A stretch of DNA of 64,000 bases from positions 1-64,000 of the forward strand of contig MWDJ01000007.1 in the NCBI GenBank assembly GCA_002070505.1, in the 5' to 3' direction. The notes beneath the pieces are model-generated. The model was not told where the DNA came from and did no database searches. It saw nothing but the letters and a program-made list of their open reading frames with translations. Below, one piece after another: positions 35,405 to 44,994 of the stretch (the first letter of the stretch is position 1; each line of letters opens with the position of its first letter). Origin of the DNA: Bacteroidetes bacterium ADurb.Bin145 (GTDB lineage Bacteria; Bacteroidota; Bacteroidia; Bacteroidales; VadinHA17). The position numbers were made by a program, and so were the translations under genes.

Positions 35405-36298
35405 CTATTTACCCAGAATATAAATCATTGAGCTTCTTCTTTCTTTTTTAAATGCTGAAAGGAGTGAAAACCAAATACCTTTAATTATCCCTGAAATAAA
35501 ATACAACCCGGAGGATCGGTACTTCTCGCTTAGCGTTGATATATAAAATACATCTAATGGCAAGCTGAGCGTATCTATAAGAGTAAAGCCGGACTTTTCT
35601 GAAAACGCCCTGAATGTATCAGGATTAAAATGCCAGAGATGCCGTGGTACATCCCATGCTCCCCAGAATTCCCTGTAGTACTGTGCATCACAGGAAGCAG
35701 AATTGGGCAAGGCAAGGACACATACACCTTCCGGTTTTAGAAGACGTTTTATTTCGCCTGCGTATTTAAATGGATCCTGGAAATGTTCAAGTGAATGCCA
35801 TAAAGTAATACAATCAAAACTACCGGAGGCAAGAATAGAAATTTGAGCCGGATCGAAGATTTGAATATCAAATTTTTGTGATGATTCTTCCCGGGCTTTC
35901 ATGTTTATCTCAATTCCGCTTACCCTCCATCCTTTAACTTTCATAAAAGAAACAAAATGTCCGGATCCGCTCCCTATATCGAGCAAAGTCCCCGAATTTA
36001 ATCCCGAAAATCTTTTGACGATCCCGAGTTTTCTATTAAGCATTAAAGATCTTACGATCCTGTAAAGCAAAGCCGATAAACTTCGCGTTCTGTCATTATG
36101 TGATAAGTACTCTTCTGATTTATAATAGTCAGAGATCGCATTTTCACCGGGATGGTCCTGGGTAAAAAGGAAACCGCAATCATCACAACGGAAAATATCA
36201 AATTCCTCCTTACTCAGGAAATGGTCTTTTACCCTCAGGTAACTGTCAGTTTTTTCCGACAGGCACAAAGGACACTTATCATAATGCACCGGTTTCAC
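35405..36298 (-). CDS. SAM-dependent methyltransferase with N-terminal zinc ribbon
   Basis: A protein of 297 residues. An N-terminal Cys4 ribbon (CPLC near 9 and CDDCGF near 38) precedes a class I methyltransferase fold with SAM motif LLDIGSGSGHFVSF near 110. The post-motif region reads FDCITLWHSLEHFQDP. This layout is common among methyltransferases of polysaccharide clusters. The GTG start overlaps the stop of the YfhO gene by 4 bases (GTGA), so translation is coupled. It converges with the SprF gene 7 nt away. The acceptor is unknown. Confidence 0.85.
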   Translation of the reverse strand: MKPVHYDKCPLCLSEKTDSYLRVKDHFLSKEEFDIFRCDDCGFLFTQDHPGENAISDYYKSEEYLSHNDRTRSLSALLYRIVRSLMLNRKLGIVKRFSGLNSGTLLDIGSGSGHFVSFMKVKGWRVSGIEINMKAREESSQKFDIQIFDPAQISILASGSFDCITLWHSLEHFQDPFKYAGEIKRLLKPEGVCVLALPNSASCDAQYYREFWGAWDVPRHLWHFNPDTFRAFSEKSGFTLIDTLSLPLDVFYISTLSEKYRSSGLYFISGIIKGIWFSLLSAFKKERRSSMIYILGK

Positions 36299-38745
36299 TG
36301 TTTCTTCTTAAGTTTCCACAAAACTGAACCTGCAAGAAGCAGGATCAGAACAAGTGAACTGGCCAGTGATACTCTGTTTCCAGTATAGTAAGAATCAGGT
36401 TCAAAGGAATATTTTATTTCATGTTCCCCAGCCGGTACTATCATTCCCCTTAAAACGTAATTAACCCTGAAATAATCAGATTCTTTACCATCAATGTAAC
36501 ATTTCCACCCGGCGGGATAATATATCTCTGAGAACACTGCAAGCTTATCACTCAGGGCTGAAGATTTATAAATCAGCTCATTTGGTTGATATGTGGTCAG
36601 CCAGATCCTTTCACCTTCGGTGACCGGATACAGGGAATTGCTTATTTGCTGACGGAATATCTGATTAACAACTGCTTCATTTTTCGGATCAATTGTCATG
36701 AAAGTTGTAATTTCCCCGTTTGCATCTTCTACAATAACAGGTCTTTCAACAAACCAGGCATTCCCGAGGGCATTCAGGTTCTCCAGAGGGGCAGCATCCG
36801 GATTATAAATTATATATTTGGCATTCAGCATATTAAGTGTTTTAGTGAGACTTAATATGGGCGCCAGTTCACTTATTGATTTTGCCTTTTCAAGAGTTGA
36901 TCCAATAAGCAAACACTCTCTGTAAAGCGCGGAATCAATTAGTTCCTGATACCTTCTTAATTTTGCTCCATGGTATCCGCCAACAGAAAAATGAAAATAC
37001 GAAGTAGGTGTGTTGTCATTAAAAGTTGAGGCAGCCAGATTCAAAACTCTTTTATAGGAATTATCCGCCATTATTACCTTATCTGCAGTTGATGGAGTAA
37101 ATACTTTTTGTATTGATGTTGGTTTTTCAAAACGATCGGCATTCAGATATCTTTTATCTGCTGTCCATAGATCCAGGATTATCAATGCGCCAAGAATGAC
37201 AAGTAAATATGATTTTCTTAGTTTTTCATATACAAACCCGAAGAGTGCAGCTGAAGACAGCAATATTAATATGAGAGACCTTACAGTATCAGCCCTGAGC
37301 AAGCCTTTCCTGTCACTTATCATAGCACTTCTCAACCAATCCGGATAGGAATTTTCATAATCATTAAGAAAGGAACCTGCTATTCCAGGGATTATCAGGA
37401 TCAGAAGCAGAATACTCCCTGTTATTATTGTTGCCAGCTTCAATCCCTTTATGATCCCGGCACGGGATATTTTATTTGAAAGGATATCCCGTAAAGCGAG
37501 TGCGCCAAGCAGCGGGACACAAAATTGCGCTATTACAAGGATCATTGTTACAGCCCGGAATTTATTATACCCCGGGAAATAATCGATGAACAGATTTGTG
37601 AATGGCATGAAGTGTTTACCCCATGAAAGGAGTATGGCCAGTATAGTTGCTGCAAGTAACCACCATTTTTCACGGCCTTTGATTATTGTCAGTCCAAGTA
37701 CAAAAAGAAAGATTATCACAGCGCCAAGATAATGAGGACCCTCAGTGCTCATCTGCGGACCCCAGTATTTCATTACCTGGTCTGATGCAGCAGCAGCATT
37801 GTTCTGTCTTAACACCCTGACTGTTTCCGAATCTCTTGAGAAGGGTGCCGTAGACCCTCCTTTAAAATTTGGAATAAGGAGATTCATTGTTTCACCAATG
37901 CCATAACTCCACTGGGTGATATAATCACGGTCCAGACCTGAAGACTGATTCTTATTATCCATTGATAATTCTGATCTCCCGCGGATGGAGTATTTGCCAT
38001 ATTCATATGTTGTATAAAGAGATCCGAAATTTATTCCTATAGCCAGAATTACCGGGATAAGAAGTATCAGAGATGTTTTAATGAATTTAGCGATCTGTTT
38101 TTCCCTGACTGAAAAAATGAATTCAGTGATTATGAATACCAGGATACAGATCATTGTATAGTATGTTATCTGAGGGTGGTTAGCCGTCATTTCAAGGGTC
38201 AGGAACAATGCTGTGAAAAGGGCTCCGGTCATTGCGTCACGCCGGTAGGAATAATATATCCCTCCGATAACCGGTGCCATGTAGGCAAGTGCAACAGCTT
38301 GTGTATTATGCCCGGCAGCAATGATCTGGAAAAGGAATGAAGACAAACCATAAGCCAGTGATCCAATCATAGCCAGCCATGGATCAACCCCGAATATCAG
38401 AAGCAGCAGGTAAAATCCAGACATGGTAATAAAAATTGCAGACACAGGCATTTTAAAAATCCTGAGAGTAGTATCGAGCTTTTTGAAGAGATTCCCGGGA
38501 TACTTTGTTGATATAAGATAAGCCGGCATGCCGCTGAACATAGTGTTGGTCCATAACGCCTCCTTCCCGGTCTTTTCCCTGTAATCAATGATTTCCCTGC
38601 TGCTGATCCTGGAAACCATGGCATCATTGGCTCTCAGTACTTTGCCCTCAAGAACAGGGTAGAAATAAAGAAAGGAGATCAATGCAAATACTACAATTGC
38701 TATGATATGTGGTAAGGCTGAGTGAACTTTCTTTTGAATTTCCAT
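36295..38745 (-). CDS. YfhO-family multispanning membrane protein
   Basis: This 816-residue membrane protein has about 12-13 TM helices, an early cytosolic/periplasmic loop with NDAMVSRISSREIIDYREKTGKEALW-like features (key residues ND, R, W), and a soluble C-terminal domain (APAGW-like FSEIYYPAGWKCYIDGKES). These match YfhO, a GT-C-like family; Gram-positive members glycosylate lipoteichoic acid. In Bacteroidota the role is probably transfer of a sugar from a lipid carrier. It precedes the methyltransferase gene with a 4-nt overlap. Confidence 0.85.
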   Translation of the reverse strand: MEIQKKVHSALPHIIAIVVFALISFLYFYPVLEGKVLRANDAMVSRISSREIIDYREKTGKEALWTNTMFSGMPAYLISTKYPGNLFKKLDTTLRIFKMPVSAIFITMSGFYLLLLIFGVDPWLAMIGSLAYGLSSFLFQIIAAGHNTQAVALAYMAPVIGGIYYSYRRDAMTGALFTALFLTLEMTANHPQITYYTMICILVFIITEFIFSVREKQIAKFIKTSLILLIPVILAIGINFGSLYTTYEYGKYSIRGRSELSMDNKNQSSGLDRDYITQWSYGIGETMNLLIPNFKGGSTAPFSRDSETVRVLRQNNAAAASDQVMKYWGPQMSTEGPHYLGAVIIFLFVLGLTIIKGREKWWLLAATILAILLSWGKHFMPFTNLFIDYFPGYNKFRAVTMILVIAQFCVPLLGALALRDILSNKISRAGIIKGLKLATIITGSILLLILIIPGIAGSFLNDYENSYPDWLRSAMISDRKGLLRADTVRSLILILLSSAALFGFVYEKLRKSYLLVILGALIILDLWTADKRYLNADRFEKPTSIQKVFTPSTADKVIMADNSYKRVLNLAASTFNDNTPTSYFHFSVGGYHGAKLRRYQELIDSALYRECLLIGSTLEKAKSISELAPILSLTKTLNMLNAKYIIYNPDAAPLENLNALGNAWFVERPVIVEDANGEITTFMTIDPKNEAVVNQIFRQQISNSLYPVTEGERIWLTTYQPNELIYKSSALSDKLAVFSEIYYPAGWKCYIDGKESDYFRVNYVLRGMIVPAGEHEIKYSFEPDSYYTGNRVSLASSLVLILLLAGSVLWKLKKKQ

Positions 38746-38777
38746 ATTCAGAAATATTAGATATGTCTCATAAATGA

Positions 38778-38785
38778 CAAAAGTA
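38778..38785 (-). promoter_or_regulatory. Candidate -7 element for the YfhO gene
   Basis: TACTTTTG on the minus strand matches TAnnTTTG exactly and lies 33 nt before the ATG. No clear TTG occurs at -33. Confidence 0.4.
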
Positions 38786-38814
38786 TTTAATTACCTCAGA
38801 TAATGAATAAAGGA

Positions 38815-40356
38815 TCATTCATTATATGTTCCCTGATTATTACCGATAGCACGTAATGATCGCAAGTTTTTCCGTAAATTTTTGATATTCATCCATTTGA
38901 TTATAAATCCTTTGATCGCCTGGAGTTCAGCTGCTTCATAAAAACCTAATAAATACAGAATAAAAGGAAAAGCAGCGAGACAACCAGTTTTGATGAGGAC
39001 CCTGATCATTAACGGGAGGTCTGTCATCAGTAATCCCGAAAATGAAAGCAGCCCTCCTGTCAGGAAAAGAAAAGTGACTTTCCTTAGTTCATATGGGATG
39101 AATAATTCTTTCTGAGAAAAATAGAAATTCATTAGCCAGTAGCAAATTTGGGTAATAATTGTCGCGAGGGCAGCACCCAGAATATCCAGTCTGGGGATCA
39201 GTAAAATATTAAGTATGAGATTGAGGATACAGGAGATAACCACGTTTATTCCGATGATCCTCGTTTTCTTTTTAATTATCAATCCATAGCTGCTTGTCTC
39301 CCTGAGATTCAGAAAAAAAACCGATAGAGAAAGTAAAGGCACTATATAAAAAGATTGCCAGTATTCTTTTGAACCTGTTATAAGCTTTATGACCTCAAAT
39401 GAGAATAGTGAAATTACAAGTATCCCAAGCATCAGGACATAGGAGGAATACAAAAGAGTTTTTGAATAAAACCTCTTGTTATCAGGTGATTCCATTTTCT
39501 GAAGTACCAGAGGTGTCACTGCCATCTTTATCGAATCAACAATTACAAGCTTAAGAACTGAGGATATTTTGTAAGCCAGAGTGTAAATAGCAACATATTT
39601 CAGGACAGCTAGGGAGTTGAGCGAGTATCTGTCAATCACATTAAGCGCCGCTGCAGCAAAATTGGCAAGCAGTATCGGAAACCCGTAACGGCTCATGGAC
39701 CTGATTACGAAAAAGTCAAAGTACATTCTGCAATTCCTGATAGTGTAAGGCAACACAAACAGGATCAACAGGAAGTTGGCAATGGCCTGCGCAAGGTATA
39801 TTCCTTTAACACCGGTATGACGATAAATAATAAAATATATGGTTAAAGTAAGGACTATCAACAACTTGGATAGATTAGTTATCGTAAATAACAGGGATTT
39901 TCCCTGCAACCTCATCAGGGTATTAATTATATTGTTCAGAGCCTGTAATGCTGAAGCCAATATTATCAGTTTCAGGGTACTGCTCCAGTCGACAGTCTTA
40001 AAGATTGTGGTTGACATTTGTCTTGTCAACGGTATCAGCAGGAGGCAGAAGGCCACACTCACAATGAGCTGTGTCATCAGTGACATAAAAAATATCCCTC
40101 TCTGATTGTTTGTATAACTTTTATCCCAGTACCATCTCATAAGGCTCTGTGGAAGGCCTGACGCCATCACCGAGATCATTACCAGCCCTGTAATATCAAG
40201 TATTGCTATTATGCCGAAGTCATCAACTGAAAAGAATTCCGGATTCGTGTAAAGAGGAATAAGAACAAATCCGATAATCTTGACGGCTATATTACCCAAA
40301 CCATATACTATTGTGTCCTTAGAGGTTTGTCTTATTGAATTTAACAAAGCCGCCAT
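38815..40356 (-). CDS. Polysaccharide flippase (MOP/Wzx-type)
   Basis: A membrane protein of 513 residues with about 14 TM helices. The polysaccharide-synthesis type N-terminus is KDTIVYGLGNIAVKIIGFVLIPLYTNPEFF. GLPQSLMRWYWD and the repeated pattern of paired helices fit the oligosaccharide flippase group, which moves lipid-linked glycans across the inner membrane. It follows the small methyltransferase gene by 55 nt on the same strand. Confidence 0.88.
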   Translation of the reverse strand: MAALLNSIRQTSKDTIVYGLGNIAVKIIGFVLIPLYTNPEFFSVDDFGIIAILDITGLVMISVMASGLPQSLMRWYWDKSYTNNQRGIFFMSLMTQLIVSVAFCLLLIPLTRQMSTTIFKTVDWSSTLKLIILASALQALNNIINTLMRLQGKSLLFTITNLSKLLIVLTLTIYFIIYRHTGVKGIYLAQAIANFLLILFVLPYTIRNCRMYFDFFVIRSMSRYGFPILLANFAAAALNVIDRYSLNSLAVLKYVAIYTLAYKISSVLKLVIVDSIKMAVTPLVLQKMESPDNKRFYSKTLLYSSYVLMLGILVISLFSFEVIKLITGSKEYWQSFYIVPLLSLSVFFLNLRETSSYGLIIKKKTRIIGINVVISCILNLILNILLIPRLDILGAALATIITQICYWLMNFYFSQKELFIPYELRKVTFLFLTGGLLSFSGLLMTDLPLMIRVLIKTGCLAAFPFILYLLGFYEAAELQAIKGFIIKWMNIKNLRKNLRSLRAIGNNQGTYNE

Positions 40357-40411
40357 AGCTAATAAATATTATCGGATCCATTCCACCTGGATTTGAATTC
40401 GGGAGAATGGG

Positions 40412-40918
40412 TTATTTTTCAGCAAATACTATGTAATATCTTGGAAAAAACCTTCTTAATAATGGCCTGATTCCAATTTTCTTATCGTATGATTTCCATA
40501 ATTCACTATCTTTTATTCTCCATCCTGTTCTTTCAAGAAGATGATTGAACTGCCTGACTGAAAATTCATGATAATGGCAATCATACCTGTCGTTATCGTT
40601 CCAGTATTCAGGAGCAAACCATAGTCTTAACGGAACCGAAGTAATAAGCTTCCCTTTTGCCTCACTGAGCAGATTAAACGGGGCAAACATATGTTCAAAG
40701 ATTTCAAATGCAGTAATATTTTTAAAATCCTTGACAATTGAAAAATCGACATCCAGATCCTGACCGGAAGTATTTTGAACCTTAAAGCTTCCCTGCTGTC
40801 TTAAATAATCCGATAACTCGTTCGTTTCGCCCAGATCAAGAATGATATCTTCTTTTTTGAAATGCTTTTGCATGAAACGAAGAGTTCTGCCGAACCTTTT
40901 CAGTTTTACTTTATCCAT
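40412..40918 (-). CDS. Small class I methyltransferase-like protein
   Basis: A protein of 168 residues with DIILDLGETNELSDYL, which resembles a degenerate SAM motif I, and ITAFEIFEHMFAPFNLL, the usual motif after strand 4. The canonical Gly-rich loop (GxGxG) is missing, so SAM binding is uncertain. It ends HEFSVRQFNHLLERTGW, a typical methyltransferase tail. ATG 40918 was used rather than an adjacent TTG. It is the first gene of the flippase run. Confidence 0.7.
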   Translation of the reverse strand: MDKVKLKRFGRTLRFMQKHFKKEDIILDLGETNELSDYLRQQGSFKVQNTSGQDLDVDFSIVKDFKNITAFEIFEHMFAPFNLLSEAKGKLITSVPLRLWFAPEYWNDNDRYDCHYHEFSVRQFNHLLERTGWRIKDSELWKSYDKKIGIRPLLRRFFPRYYIVFAEK

Positions 40919-40938
40919 CAAGCGATAAATGATCCGTC

Positions 40939-40946
40939 AAATTTAA
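40939..40946 (-). promoter_or_regulatory. Candidate -7 element for the small methyltransferase gene
   Basis: TAAATTTG on the minus strand fits TAnnTTTG and lies 21 nt before the ATG. A -33 TTG is not seen. Confidence 0.3.
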
Positions 40947-41025
40947 TTATATCGGTTGAATTGCCATTCGCCCGGATGATAAAAGGAATAAATATACCTG
41001 ACGATCCTGTTTGACAAGCCTGATA

Positions 41026-41055
41026 TTGCGAAGAATTTTAATTACTTTACCTTTA
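41026..41055 (+). promoter_or_regulatory. Bacteroidota-type promoter of the WbqC-family gene
   Basis: TTG (41026-41028), a 19-nt spacer and TACCTTTA (41048-41055, 7 of 8 matches to TAnnTTTG) precede the ATG by 29 nt. Confidence 0.45.
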
Positions 41056-41084
41056 CATTAATTTGAAAAGTATCTTATTTCACA

Positions 41085-41783
41085 ATGTCAAGAATTGCAA
41101 TACATCAGCCAAACTTTCTGCCATGGCTGGGTTATTTCCATAAGATAAGTCTTGTCGATTACTTTGTTTTTTTCGATGATGTACAGTTTCCCAGGGGTAA
41201 AACATTCGGTAACAGGGTAAAGATAAAAACCAACAGCGGCGAGTCATGGATCACTGTTCCTGTACTCTCAAAAGGTGATCTTCCTTATTTTAATACTATT
41301 TTGATAAACAATACAATACCATGGCAGCGTAAGATCCTCAAGACAATAGAGCTTGCCTATTCTAAAACACCTTTTTTTAACAGATACAGGGAGAGTTTTT
41401 CTGAGGTTTTCCTGGCTCATTATGACCGGCTTATCGATCTGAATGTTGCTCTGATAAGGTATATAGCCGGGCAGGCAGGAATGAAGACCACCTTCAGATT
41501 TACCTCGGAAATGCAGTTAAATGAAACCATTTCTGCTGAGGACAAGATCCTTGCCATTCTCAGGAAGCTTGAGGGAACAGTTTATGTATCAGGAAGCGGT
41601 GCCGGTTCTAAAAGATATATAGATGAAGAAAGATTCTCCCTGGAGAACATTAAAATAGAATGGCAGCATTTCTCATGTCCGGTGTACCCTCAGTTATGGG
41701 GCCCCTTTATTCCGGATCTGTCAATAATTGATCTACTTTTTAACTGCGGGGATAAGACACCCGAAATTCTTCGAAGTTGCTAA
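41085..41783 (+). CDS. WbqC-family protein
   Basis: A protein of 232 residues beginning RIAIHQPNFLPWLGYFHKI, the signature of the WbqC family (PF08889). Next comes DYFVFFDDVQFPRGKTFGNRVKIK. Members are found in O-antigen and glycolipid clusters but their chemistry is not established. Length matches. It is the only plus-strand gene in this polysaccharide region and converges with the GNAT gene 6 nt away. Confidence 0.9.
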   Translation: MSRIAIHQPNFLPWLGYFHKISLVDYFVFFDDVQFPRGKTFGNRVKIKTNSGESWITVPVLSKGDLPYFNTILINNTIPWQRKILKTIELAYSKTPFFNRYRESFSEVFLAHYDRLIDLNVALIRYIAGQAGMKTTFRFTSEMQLNETISAEDKILAILRKLEGTVYVSGSGAGSKRYIDEERFSLENIKIEWQHFSCPVYPQLWGPFIPDLSIIDLLFNCGDKTPEILRSC

Positions 41784-41789
41784 ATCGTA

Positions 41790-42245
41790 TCACCCGGCGG
41801 GCACTTCCCGCTTCATGATAAGAAGCATTGAATTATCTGTTGAATCAGTCCTTGTTCCTGTGGTTTTAAATTCATTCCTTTCGTAGAATCTTACTGCCCG
41901 TTCATTATCTTCCCTGACGGCAAGGCTTATTGTCCTGTATCCTTTGTCTCTTATTATGTTCTCAAAGAAAAGAAGCATCTTTTCTCCGATTGATCTATTC
42001 CGGTATTCTTTCCTGACAAAGAATTTATGGATATACGGGCCGTCATTTTTTAATGATGCAATAATATATCCGGTAATTTCTTCTCCCTTAAGCGCGACAA
42101 CACTAAGCTCATATTTCTGATCCTTCTTAACTAAGAAATGCTCCTCCTTCCAGTATTCGTGTGGATAATCAGCAAGTATTTCAACGAATTCCGAAACCCT
42201 TGACTTTAAAAAATCTTCAGACAGTGTAGTTACTAGAATATCCAT
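41790..42245 (-). CDS. GNAT-family N-acetyltransferase
   Basis: A protein of 151 residues with the acetyl-CoA loop VRKEYRNRSIGEKML near residue 75 (RxxxxG pattern) and the tail AVRFYERNEFKTTGTR. It probably acetylates an amino group made available by the PIG-L deacetylase whose gene overlaps it by 13 nt. That link to amino-sugar modification is inferred from context. Confidence 0.85.
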   Translation of the reverse strand: MDILVTTLSEDFLKSRVSEFVEILADYPHEYWKEEHFLVKKDQKYELSVVALKGEEITGYIIASLKNDGPYIHKFFVRKEYRNRSIGEKMLLFFENIIRDKGYRTISLAVREDNERAVRFYERNEFKTTGTRTDSTDNSMLLIMKREVPAG

Positions 42246-42868
42246 CGGATGACTTCAAAAACCTCAGCATACTTTACTCCTATCTGAGTTCCCCTGGTAC
42301 GGGCAAGACTCATTATAAATTCTTCAGAAACGTAATCTTTTGATTTCTGGGAATTATAGCAATCAAGAGCCTGAACTTTTTTTGTGATATGTGTTTCCGA
42401 GAGTTTAATAAAGGACTGAGTGGCAAAATTGAGGTTGTTCCATGGCATCTCGTAAGCGAGGATTGAGGTCTTCTTAAAAGCTCTGAGCCCCTCAAGTGAA
42501 ACTGTGCTGTGATCCTGGTGCAGGTCGTTTAAGCTTGGCATAAGGACCAGATCCGGCTTTAGATCATGATTCAGCTTTACCAGATCTTCAAGGATCTCCT
42601 GGCGGTGAGTCGCGAAATGACGGACCTGGTATTTATATAAAAGAAGATTTCCGGGTTTTATACCAAGAATTTTAGTTGCAGCTTTCACTTCAGTTTCAAG
42701 TATGTTCTTCGGAAAAGGAGGAGGTACAGATTCTTCAGCCAGAGAGAAAGCCGCGTAAAAAATATCACTTCCCTTTTCAATAAACTTAGCTATGCTGCCT
42801 CCACATCCGAATTCTCCGTCATCAGTGTGGGGAGCAAGGACAAGGATCTTAGAAAATTCTGAATTCAT
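42233..42868 (-). CDS. PIG-L-family deacetylase
   Basis: A protein of 211 residues of the zinc-dependent PIG-L/LmbE family, which removes N-acetyl groups from amino sugars. The metal motif is APHTDDGEFGCGG near 12-24 (His, Asp, Asp kept; the usual AHPDD is varied), with a later His in LHQDHSTVS. It overlaps the glycosyltransferase gene by 4 nt (ATGA) and the GNAT gene by 13 nt. A BshB1-type role in bacillithiol synthesis is an alternative but the context favours glycans. Confidence 0.87.
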   Translation of the reverse strand: MNSEFSKILVLAPHTDDGEFGCGGSIAKFIEKGSDIFYAAFSLAEESVPPPFPKNILETEVKAATKILGIKPGNLLLYKYQVRHFATHRQEILEDLVKLNHDLKPDLVLMPSLNDLHQDHSTVSLEGLRAFKKTSILAYEMPWNNLNFATQSFIKLSETHITKKVQALDCYNSQKSKDYVSEEFIMSLARTRGTQIGVKYAEVFEVIRWIF

Positions 42869-44061
42869 TGTTTGAGTTTTTGATAACGTTCAATAAAAGG
42901 TAAAGAAGTTTCTTCCCAGCAATACTTATGGGCTATCTTCCTGCAGTTATCAGTAAATTCTGCAATAAGTGACGGGGAAGAATGTAACAGTTCAATCTTT
43001 GCAGCAAGGTCGCGGGGATCAGAATCTTTTATTGATAATCCGATCCTGTTCCCTTCGACAAATTCTTTCATCATCTTCGCCTGGCCGACGATTATTGGTT
43101 TATTCATAAGGAGATACTGGTATATCTTTGTTGCGATTGAGCTGTTTACTTCGCGTGAAATAGCCGGAGGGACATGAATGCAAACATTGCTTGCGGCTAT
43201 CAGGTACGGGAGTTCCTCCAGTGGCACAAATCCCAGATATTCGGTAAGATCAGTAACGCCAAGCTCATTAATGTACTTCAAAGGGTCATAGTACTTTCCT
43301 GTATAATGGCCGGCAAAGACAAACCTCAGGCCGGGAATGCGATCCCTCAGGAGTGGCAGGGATTCTATTATTGTATTCAGACCCCTTAGAATATCGATAT
43401 GCCCGGCATAGAATATCACGAATTTATCACGGTATTTTTCAGTTAAGGCGCTGTTCCTTTTTGTATTATCAAATACCGAGGCCAGCGGCGTGTTGGGCAG
43501 AACAACAATCTTATCTTCCTTTATCCCGGTTTCAGAAATATAGATTGACTTTAAAGGTTCTTCAACGGTTATTACCATATCGGCATGCGAGAGATTCCTG
43601 ATCTCATACTTTTTCCAGTTGCTTAGGGATTTGACTATCTTCCCTGTAACAGTATTGTAGTGAGCTGTATTTACAATCCAGTTACTGTAATACTCATGCT
43701 GGTCGCAAACAACAGAAATCCTTTGTTTTCTCCTTATACCGACTGCGATATCAGACAGGGGCAGATCATGAATATGTATTACATCAACATTATTTGTCTT
43801 TATGAATTTATTAATAGCATTTTTCCAGAACCACCTGTAAAAAGGAAGAACAAGATATGTGGCCATTATCTTGTTCCTTAATGTCTTATCGATGCCCAGC
43901 CGTCTTATCTCTATTCCCTTGTAAACCTCATGCCCCTTATGATTTCCGTAATTCAGACAAATCATTGAAACATTATTCCCTGCCATGATGAGAGTCAAAG
44001 CCTCTTTTTCGACCCTGTCGTCGGGAGGAAACTCACTGTCAAGGATCATCAGGATATCCAT
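42865..44061 (-). CDS. Glycosyltransferase, GT4-type
   Basis: A GT-B glycosyltransferase of 398 residues. It has an N-terminal acceptor domain (MDILMILDSEFPPDDRV, VDVIHIHDLPL) and a C-terminal donor domain (FVIFYAGHIDILRGLNT, then REVNSSIATKIYQYLLMNKP with the conserved Glu-type loop). It probably adds a sugar in surface-glycan assembly. ATG 44061 was chosen over TTG 44067. A gap of 99 nt separates it from the upstream rhamnosyltransferase-like gene. Confidence 0.88.
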   Translation of the reverse strand: MDILMILDSEFPPDDRVEKEALTLIMAGNNVSMICLNYGNHKGHEVYKGIEIRRLGIDKTLRNKIMATYLVLPFYRWFWKNAINKFIKTNNVDVIHIHDLPLSDIAVGIRRKQRISVVCDQHEYYSNWIVNTAHYNTVTGKIVKSLSNWKKYEIRNLSHADMVITVEEPLKSIYISETGIKEDKIVVLPNTPLASVFDNTKRNSALTEKYRDKFVIFYAGHIDILRGLNTIIESLPLLRDRIPGLRFVFAGHYTGKYYDPLKYINELGVTDLTEYLGFVPLEELPYLIAASNVCIHVPPAISREVNSSIATKIYQYLLMNKPIIVGQAKMMKEFVEGNRIGLSIKDSDPRDLAAKIELLHSSPSLIAEFTDNCRKIAHKYCWEETSLPFIERYQKLKQ

Positions 44062-44160
44062 AGTCAACTTCCGTTATGATTCCAAATATAACTCTTTCCG
44101 GCCGATTCCGGCGGGAGCAGAGCCCGGAAAAGGAAAATCAGCAGGTATGTTATTACGCTT

Positions 44161-44994
44161 TTATTTGAAACCCGATTTCATCCTGAGGTACAGGAAATAC
44201 TTTCGCCAGCTCATTTTCCAGAACCTTAAATTATAAGGATCAAAAAGTGAATTTCTGAAACTAAGTCCGGATAGTGAAAAGTCCGAAAGGTCAGTGTCCT
44301 TCAGGACAGGCAATCCTCTGAAACGGTTCAGAAGATTTGTTCCGGAGATCACTTCAGCACAATAAGGCTTATCAGCTATATGAAGTATCTCATTCTTCCG
44401 GTTCCATTCCCTGTCCCCCCTGCTGTAACATCCTATTATACGGCCGTCCCTGATACGTTCAACTAAGCTGATAAAATGATTTGAAAAACTATAGTCGATA
44501 TGCAGCTTTATAAGGTTCCCAGGATTCAACATCAATATTTTCACGAAGTTAACCGCCATAAATTCCTGTTCATTGTAATTCTCCTGAATTTTCGCCACGA
44601 AATCCTTATGGATGATATCATCATTATCAAGCCTTGTTGTGATGATATAACTACAATCCTTATCGCACAGGGCAATTACATCTTCAGTGTAACGATCCAG
44701 GAAGTTTTTGTACCCATCTGCCAGGTAAATCTTTATGAGTCCTGAATTTTGCCGTTCCAGCTCAGTGAATTTCTGGATGAAATCCTTATTTGTTGAAATA
44801 TCAAAATATAAAAGCCATTTAAAATTCACGGAAGTCTGATTCAGCACGGAAGGAAGACAATATTTCATGAAGAGATCTGTCCTGTTAGCCAGCCATTCAT
44901 TGGCGGGGACCCCGATAACGGAAGTATTCTTTCCTCCTGTTACATCAGGGAATTTCAGGTTGAACCTTGTGATGATAAAATGATTGTAACTCAT
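44161..44994 (-). CDS. Putative rhamnosyltransferase (PF11316-like)
   Basis: This 277-residue protein starts NHFIITRFNLKFP and carries the metal-binding TTRLDNDDIIHKDFV (DxDD pattern) near residue 120. VNFKWLLYFDISTN lies before it. This matches the 'putative rhamnosyl transferase' family of GT-A-like enzymes. The start codon overlaps the stop of the preceding glycosyltransferase gene by 4 nt. The sugar is not certain. Confidence 0.82.
   Translation of the reverse strand: MSYNHFIITRFNLKFPDVTGGKNTSVIGVPANEWLANRTDLFMKYCLPSVLNQTSVNFKWLLYFDISTNKDFIQKFTELERQNSGLIKIYLADGYKNFLDRYTEDVIALCDKDCSYIITTRLDNDDIIHKDFVAKIQENYNEQEFMAVNFVKILMLNPGNLIKLHIDYSFSNHFISLVERIRDGRIIGCYSRGDREWNRKNEILHIADKPYCAEVISGTNLLNRFRGLPVLKDTDLSDFSLSGLSFRNSLFDPYNLRFWKMSWRKYFLYLRMKSGFK

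Noticed and set aside
42233-42868. Bacillithiol deacetylase BshB1
   Set aside because: The protein is shorter, the AHPDD motif is altered and the neighbours are glycan genes, so only the PIG-L family is claimed.
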